From Harmothoe impar (Eukaryota; Annelida; Polychaeta; Phyllodocida; Polynoidae), in NCBI GenBank assembly GCA_947462335.1, contig OX381709.1:34490186-34554185 (forward strand): 64,000 nucleotides of DNA. Reading direction: 5' to 3'. The position numbers and the translations under genes are program-made. Positions 63,969-64,000 of this stretch are shown here, piece by piece (positions within the stretch are counted from its first letter, which is position 1; every line of letters begins with the position of its first letter). The notes under the pieces were generated by a model, which worked only from the letters and a program-made list of their open reading frames with translations, was not told where the DNA came from and did no database searches.

Positions 63969-64000
63969 TTCTACCTCGGCAGGACCGAGTGCTCCTTATA

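Larger units (their letters stand above)
53171..63976. mobile_element. Possible 10.8-kb foldback element with ATCATGAT-rich inverted ends
   Basis: The left edge AGGTAGAAAAAAATCATGAT is mirrored at the right edge (ATCATGATATTTTTCTACCT). Both ends are long arrays of ATCATGAT/TTATCATG palindromes: 53184-53716 plus 58663-58710 at the left, 63105-63968 at the right. No transposase is found. The arrays could instead be two independent satellites; the shared AGGTAG edge argues for one element. Confidence 0.45.

Noticed and set aside
1..64000. CRISPR arrays
   Set aside because: The tandem arrays have no unique spacers between conserved repeats, and the DNA is eukaryotic.

Overview
This 64 kb window is eukaryotic genomic DNA made almost entirely of transposable elements, minisatellites and degenerate non-coding repeats. 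I recognise no conventional host gene. The mix (a Polinton/Maverick-type element, three tyrosine-recombinase (YR) retroelements, a Ty3/gypsy-type LTR element, a LINE 3' fragment, a tRNA-derived SINE, poly-C-rich TIR elements and 20-bp minisatellites) fits a repeat-rich marine invertebrate genome. The species cannot be fixed from the sequence alone.

Layout. 1-2.4 kb: a MITE end, a 20-bp minisatellite, AAAACGTTTT palindromes and a 67-bp tandem repeat. 2.7-6.7 kb and 17.27-17.85 kb: one decayed DIRS-type retroelement (gag, RT, RNase H, tyrosine recombinase) whose recombinase gene is split by a 10,566-bp Polinton-like element at 6701-17266. That element has ~455-bp terminal inverted repeats (TIRs) and a 6-bp target duplication (CGCGTA). 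It carries a packaging ATPase, a retroviral-type integrase with chromo-like tail, a double jelly-roll major capsid candidate, a penton-like protein, a pVI/pX-like basic protein, an adenain-type protease and several lineage-specific ORFs, but no DNA polymerase B. The ATPase, integrase and capsid genes carry stops or frameshifts, so this copy is a fossil virus-like element. Its TIRs hold arrays of CCAAT, RFX-type, E-box and forkhead-like motifs.

17.9-33 kb: non-coding DNA with a solo LTR (TSD ATAG) and an 8.4-kb CACTG-ended TIR element containing nested poly-C elements and a 1-kb, 20-bp minisatellite. It also holds a CCCAGTGGGC-ended MITE family, a SINE and a 131-nt hairpin. 33-35 kb: remnants of a second YR-type retroelement. 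35-50 kb: a Ty3/gypsy-type element with a 5' LTR, gag and broken pol. A 5,888-bp internal segment (zinc-knuckle end of gag, pol, a LINE fragment, an LTR-like tail) is present as two nearly identical tandem copies sharing the same pol lesions. 50-53 kb: a gag-like or unknown coding unit behind a CpG-rich NRF-1/YY1-like promoter.

53.2-64 kb: a possible ~10.8-kb element with ATCATGAT-rich inverted ends, interrupted by an apparently intact Ngaro-type YR retrotransposon (53761-58580, minus strand) with textbook split direct repeats, and containing hAT-like MITEs with 8-bp target duplications. The most interesting object is the polymerase-less Polinton-like element with its regulatory TIRs and unassigned genes at 7.2-9.5 kb.
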